From contig NZ_FODZ01000001.1 in the NCBI RefSeq assembly GCF_900110505.1, forward strand, positions 124,001-188,000: 64,000 nt of DNA. Reading direction: 5' to 3'. The DNA comes from Luteibacter sp. UNC138MFCol5.1 (lineage in GTDB: Bacteria > Pseudomonadota > Gammaproteobacteria > Xanthomonadales > Rhodanobacteraceae). The notes below the pieces were generated by a model. It had not been told where the DNA came from. It did not search any database and worked only from the letters and a program-made list of their open reading frames with translations. This document shows positions 62,306-64,000 of this stretch, piece after piece (position 1 is the first letter of the stretch; the number at the start of each line of letters is the position of its first letter). Position numbers and translations under genes: made by a program.

Positions 62306-62938
62306 ATGCTCCCGGATGCCTTGCCCATGACCCGCTCCGCTCCCGCCCTGTTCGTCGCCGACGCACCCGGGCTCGATTTCCTCAATTCCGTCGCCACGCC
62401 CGTAGACGCTCCCGTCGACTGGATCGCGGACGGCGACGGGCTCGTCGACTGGCTTGCCCAGGCGGGATGGGTGCCGGCGGAGGTGCTCGCGGACCTGCGC
62501 GAACGGGCAATGCCGGGCGAGCTCGATCGGCTCGCTGACCAGGCGCGTAGCCTTCGCGACTGGTTCGCCGCGTTCGTGCGGGCCCACATGGGGCGCCCGC
62601 TGGCGCCGGGGGTCCTGAGCGATCTCGAGCCACTGAACCGGTTACTGTCGCGCGACGATGGGTTCATCGAGGTCACCGCTGGCGAAAGCGGGCTCGCGTT
62701 CGTCCGCCGCCGCCGCTGGTCGTCCCCCGAGTCGTTGCTCCTGCCGATCGGCGAGGCGATGGCGCGTCTGGTGACTGGCGAGGACTTCTCGCACGTGAAG
62801 GCCTGCGAAGGGCCGTCGTGCACGCTGCTGTTCGCCGATCACACCCGCGGCCGCGCGCGGCGCTGGTGCAGCATGGCGTCCTGCGGCAACCGGGCGAAAC
62901 AAGCCGCGCATCGCGAGCGGGTCAAGGCAAGGGGCTGA
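62306..62938 (+). CDS. ABATE/CGNR zinc-finger regulator
   Basis: 210 aa (or 203 from the ATG at 62327). The N-terminal stress-responsive ABATE region (LDFLNSVATPVDAPVDWI, LVDWLAQAGWV) is followed by the CGNR zinc finger: CEGPSCTLLFADHTRGRARRWCSMASCGNRAK, i.e. CxxxxC...C...C spacing ending in C-G-N-R. These one-component regulators bind DNA with the zinc domain and a ligand with ABATE. Divergent from the epoxide-hydrolase-like gene. Confidence 0.9.
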   Translation: MLPDALPMTRSAPALFVADAPGLDFLNSVATPVDAPVDWIADGDGLVDWLAQAGWVPAEVLADLRERAMPGELDRLADQARSLRDWFAAFVRAHMGRPLAPGVLSDLEPLNRLLSRDDGFIEVTAGESGLAFVRRRRWSSPESLLLPIGEAMARLVTGEDFSHVKACEGPSCTLLFADHTRGRARRWCSMASCGNRAKQAAHRERVKARG

Positions 62939-63009
62939 GCCCACAGCGGTCTTGTCCAAGGCGCCGGGCGAACCGATATCGCAACATGGAACCCACCGCC
63001 GAGGTCGCC

Positions 63010-63450
63010 ATGTCCCCCGCTCCCATCGTCTTCGCCTGTCCCCATTGCGCCTCGATGAACCGCGTCGCCGCCGAACGGCTGGGCGAAGGTCCAAAGTGCG
63101 GCCGCTGTCACCAGCCCTTGTTCACCGGTCACCCGGTCGCGCTGAAGACCGATGTCTTCGATGCCTACGCGACGCGCGGCGAGCTGCCGCTGGTGGTGGA
63201 CTTCTGGGCGACCTGGTGCGGGCCCTGCGTGGCGATGGCGCCGCAGTTCGAGGCCGCGGCAAGGCAGCTCGAGCCGCGCGTGCGCCTGGCGAAGGTCGAT
63301 TCGGACGCGGAGCCCGCGTTGTCGGCGCGCTTCGGGATCCGCAGCATCCCCACGATGATCCTCTTCGCGGGCGGGCGCGAAGTCGCGCGCCAGTCGGGCG
63401 CCGTCTCCACCTCGCAGATCGTCGGATGGGTGAGGGCCAACCTCTCCTAG
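63010..63450 (+). CDS. trxC: Thioredoxin 2 with N-terminal zinc ribbon
   Basis: 146 aa from the ATG at 63010 (GAGG upstream). The N-terminal zinc site is CPHC...CGRC (10, 13, 30, 33) and the redox site is WCGPC (Cys 70 and 73) in the thioredoxin fold, ending IPTMILFAGG. Cytoplasmic, oxidative-stress-linked disulfide reductase. Its stop codon overlaps the convergent kinase stop within CTAG. E. coli TrxC has the same length and layout. Confidence 0.95.
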   Translation: MSPAPIVFACPHCASMNRVAAERLGEGPKCGRCHQPLFTGHPVALKTDVFDAYATRGELPLVVDFWATWCGPCVAMAPQFEAAARQLEPRVRLAKVDSDAEPALSARFGIRSIPTMILFAGGREVARQSGAVSTSQIVGWVRANLS

Positions 63451-64000
63451 GCCGGCGTGCCGCGCGTGTGCGCCGGAACCTCCATCACGAAGCGACAGCC
63501 CCAGCTTTCCTGGCGTTCCGCGAGGCGGAGCATGCCGCCATGCGCCTGCACGATCGTCTGCGAAATGGGCAGGCCCATGCCCATGCCGTCCGGCTTGGTG
63601 GTGTGAAAGCGCTGGAAGAGTCGCGCCTCGTCGCACGCGGGGACGCCCGGTCCCGTGTCCTCCATCCATAGTTCGACCCAGTCGCCCGCCGTGAGTCGCG
63701 TGGTGACGCGCAGGCGCCGCACGGCGCTCAGCGCGCTCGTCATCGCCTGGATGGCGTTGAGCGCGAGGTTGATGAACACCTGCTGCAACTGGACGGCGTC
63801 CCCCAGCACCATCGGGGACGTTGGGTCGAGCCGGGTCTCGACCTGAACGTCGCGACGGAGGAACTCGTGGTGGAGGAAGCGACAACCGTCCTGCACCAGC
63901 GCGTTGAGCGCGACGGGACGCATCAGGGGCTCGGCCCGTCGCGCCATGCGGCGGATGCGCCCGACGACGTCGGCGGCCCGCGCCGTCTGTTCCGCCGTCG
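63447..64000 (-). CDS. Sensor histidine kinase, N-terminus beyond the window
   Basis: Only about 184 C-terminal residues are visible. A dimerisation-helix remnant (RAADVVGRIRRMARR) is followed by the HATPase domain: N box QQVFINLALNAIQAM, G1 MEDTGPGVP, F box LFQRFHTTK and G2 GMGMGLPISQTIVQAHGG. These are intact, so the kinase should bind ATP. The pattern is of PAS/FixL-type or LuxQ-like cytoplasmic/membrane kinases; the sensor and its response regulator lie outside. Confidence 0.9.
   Translation of the reverse strand, partial: TAEQTARAADVVGRIRRMARRAEPLMRPVALNALVQDGCRFLHHEFLRRDVQVETRLDPTSPMVLGDAVQLQQVFINLALNAIQAMTSALSAVRRLRVTTRLTAGDWVELWMEDTGPGVPACDEARLFQRFHTTKPDGMGMGLPISQTIVQAHGGMLRLAERQESWGCRFVMEVPAHTRGTPA

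Overview
The window is about 64 kb of GC-rich (roughly two-thirds G+C by eye), densely packed chromosomal DNA. Gene content points to a gammaproteobacterium of the Xanthomonadales/Rhodanobacteraceae type (Luteibacter/Dyella-like): plant-type glutaminyl cyclase, NtrC-dependent glnA, phenylalanine hydroxylase next to an Lrp-type regulator, many multidrug efflux operons, Mo-hydroxylase operons, and REP-type palindromes with GTAGGAGC/GTGGGAGC cores. The genus is inference; there is no rRNA or housekeeping marker set here. I see no tRNA, rRNA, CRISPR array, intact IS element, prophage or replication origin.

Layout. 0-6 kb: end-truncated glutaminyl cyclase, glnA with a sigma54 promoter and an upstream NtrC palindrome, a secreted GH43 glycosidase and a Tat-exported phosphoesterase. 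5.7-10.3 kb: a perfect 25-bp hairpin, then a leftward tripartite EmrAB/outer-membrane efflux operon. 10.4-15 kb: uppP, a CadC-like winged-helix/TPR regulator, a serine hydrolase and a LysR regulator. 15.2-21.8 kb: rightward RND efflux operon (adaptor, pump, outer-membrane channel, SDR) facing the LysR gene. 21.8-26 kb: a REPIN, an orphan Imm21-like immunity gene in lower-GC DNA, an envelope/stress cluster (PerM, YqjE-like, DUF883, DUF1328) and a PEBP protein. 26-31.3 kb: YheT hydrolase, PlsC acyltransferase, Lrp, phhA, a small protein, an array of about 3.5 tandem 154-bp palindromic units, a candidate C-rich-loop small RNA, and an SGNH hydrolase. 31.3-38.6 kb: a RES/Xre toxin-antitoxin pair with its own operator, a DUF885 peptidase, a WYL regulator, GST, fructose-bisphosphatase, a patatin lipoprotein and a TetR regulator. 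38.7-45.9 kb: an AldFGH-type molybdenum hydroxylase operon with triheme cytochrome, LysR/oxidoreductase pair, GH43. 46-52.3 kb: a TonB receptor behind two Fur-like boxes, an M24 peptidase, and a second EmrAB-type operon carrying its own TetR gene. 52.3-64 kb: two envelope glycosyltransferase-type genes, nitronate monooxygenase, a berberine-bridge-type oxidoreductase, a PaoABC-like aldehyde oxidoreductase operon, an epoxide-hydrolase-like protein facing a CGNR regulator, trxC and an incomplete histidine kinase.

Themes: export of toxic compounds (three efflux operons), oxidation of aldehydes or N-heterocycles in or near the periplasm (two Mo-hydroxylase operons), envelope maintenance, and nitrogen and iron control visible as DNA motifs. 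Many neighbours overlap by 4 nt (ATGA), indicating translationally coupled operons. The least explained signals are the candidate sX13-like small RNA, the 154-bp tandem array, and the stranded Imm21-like gene.
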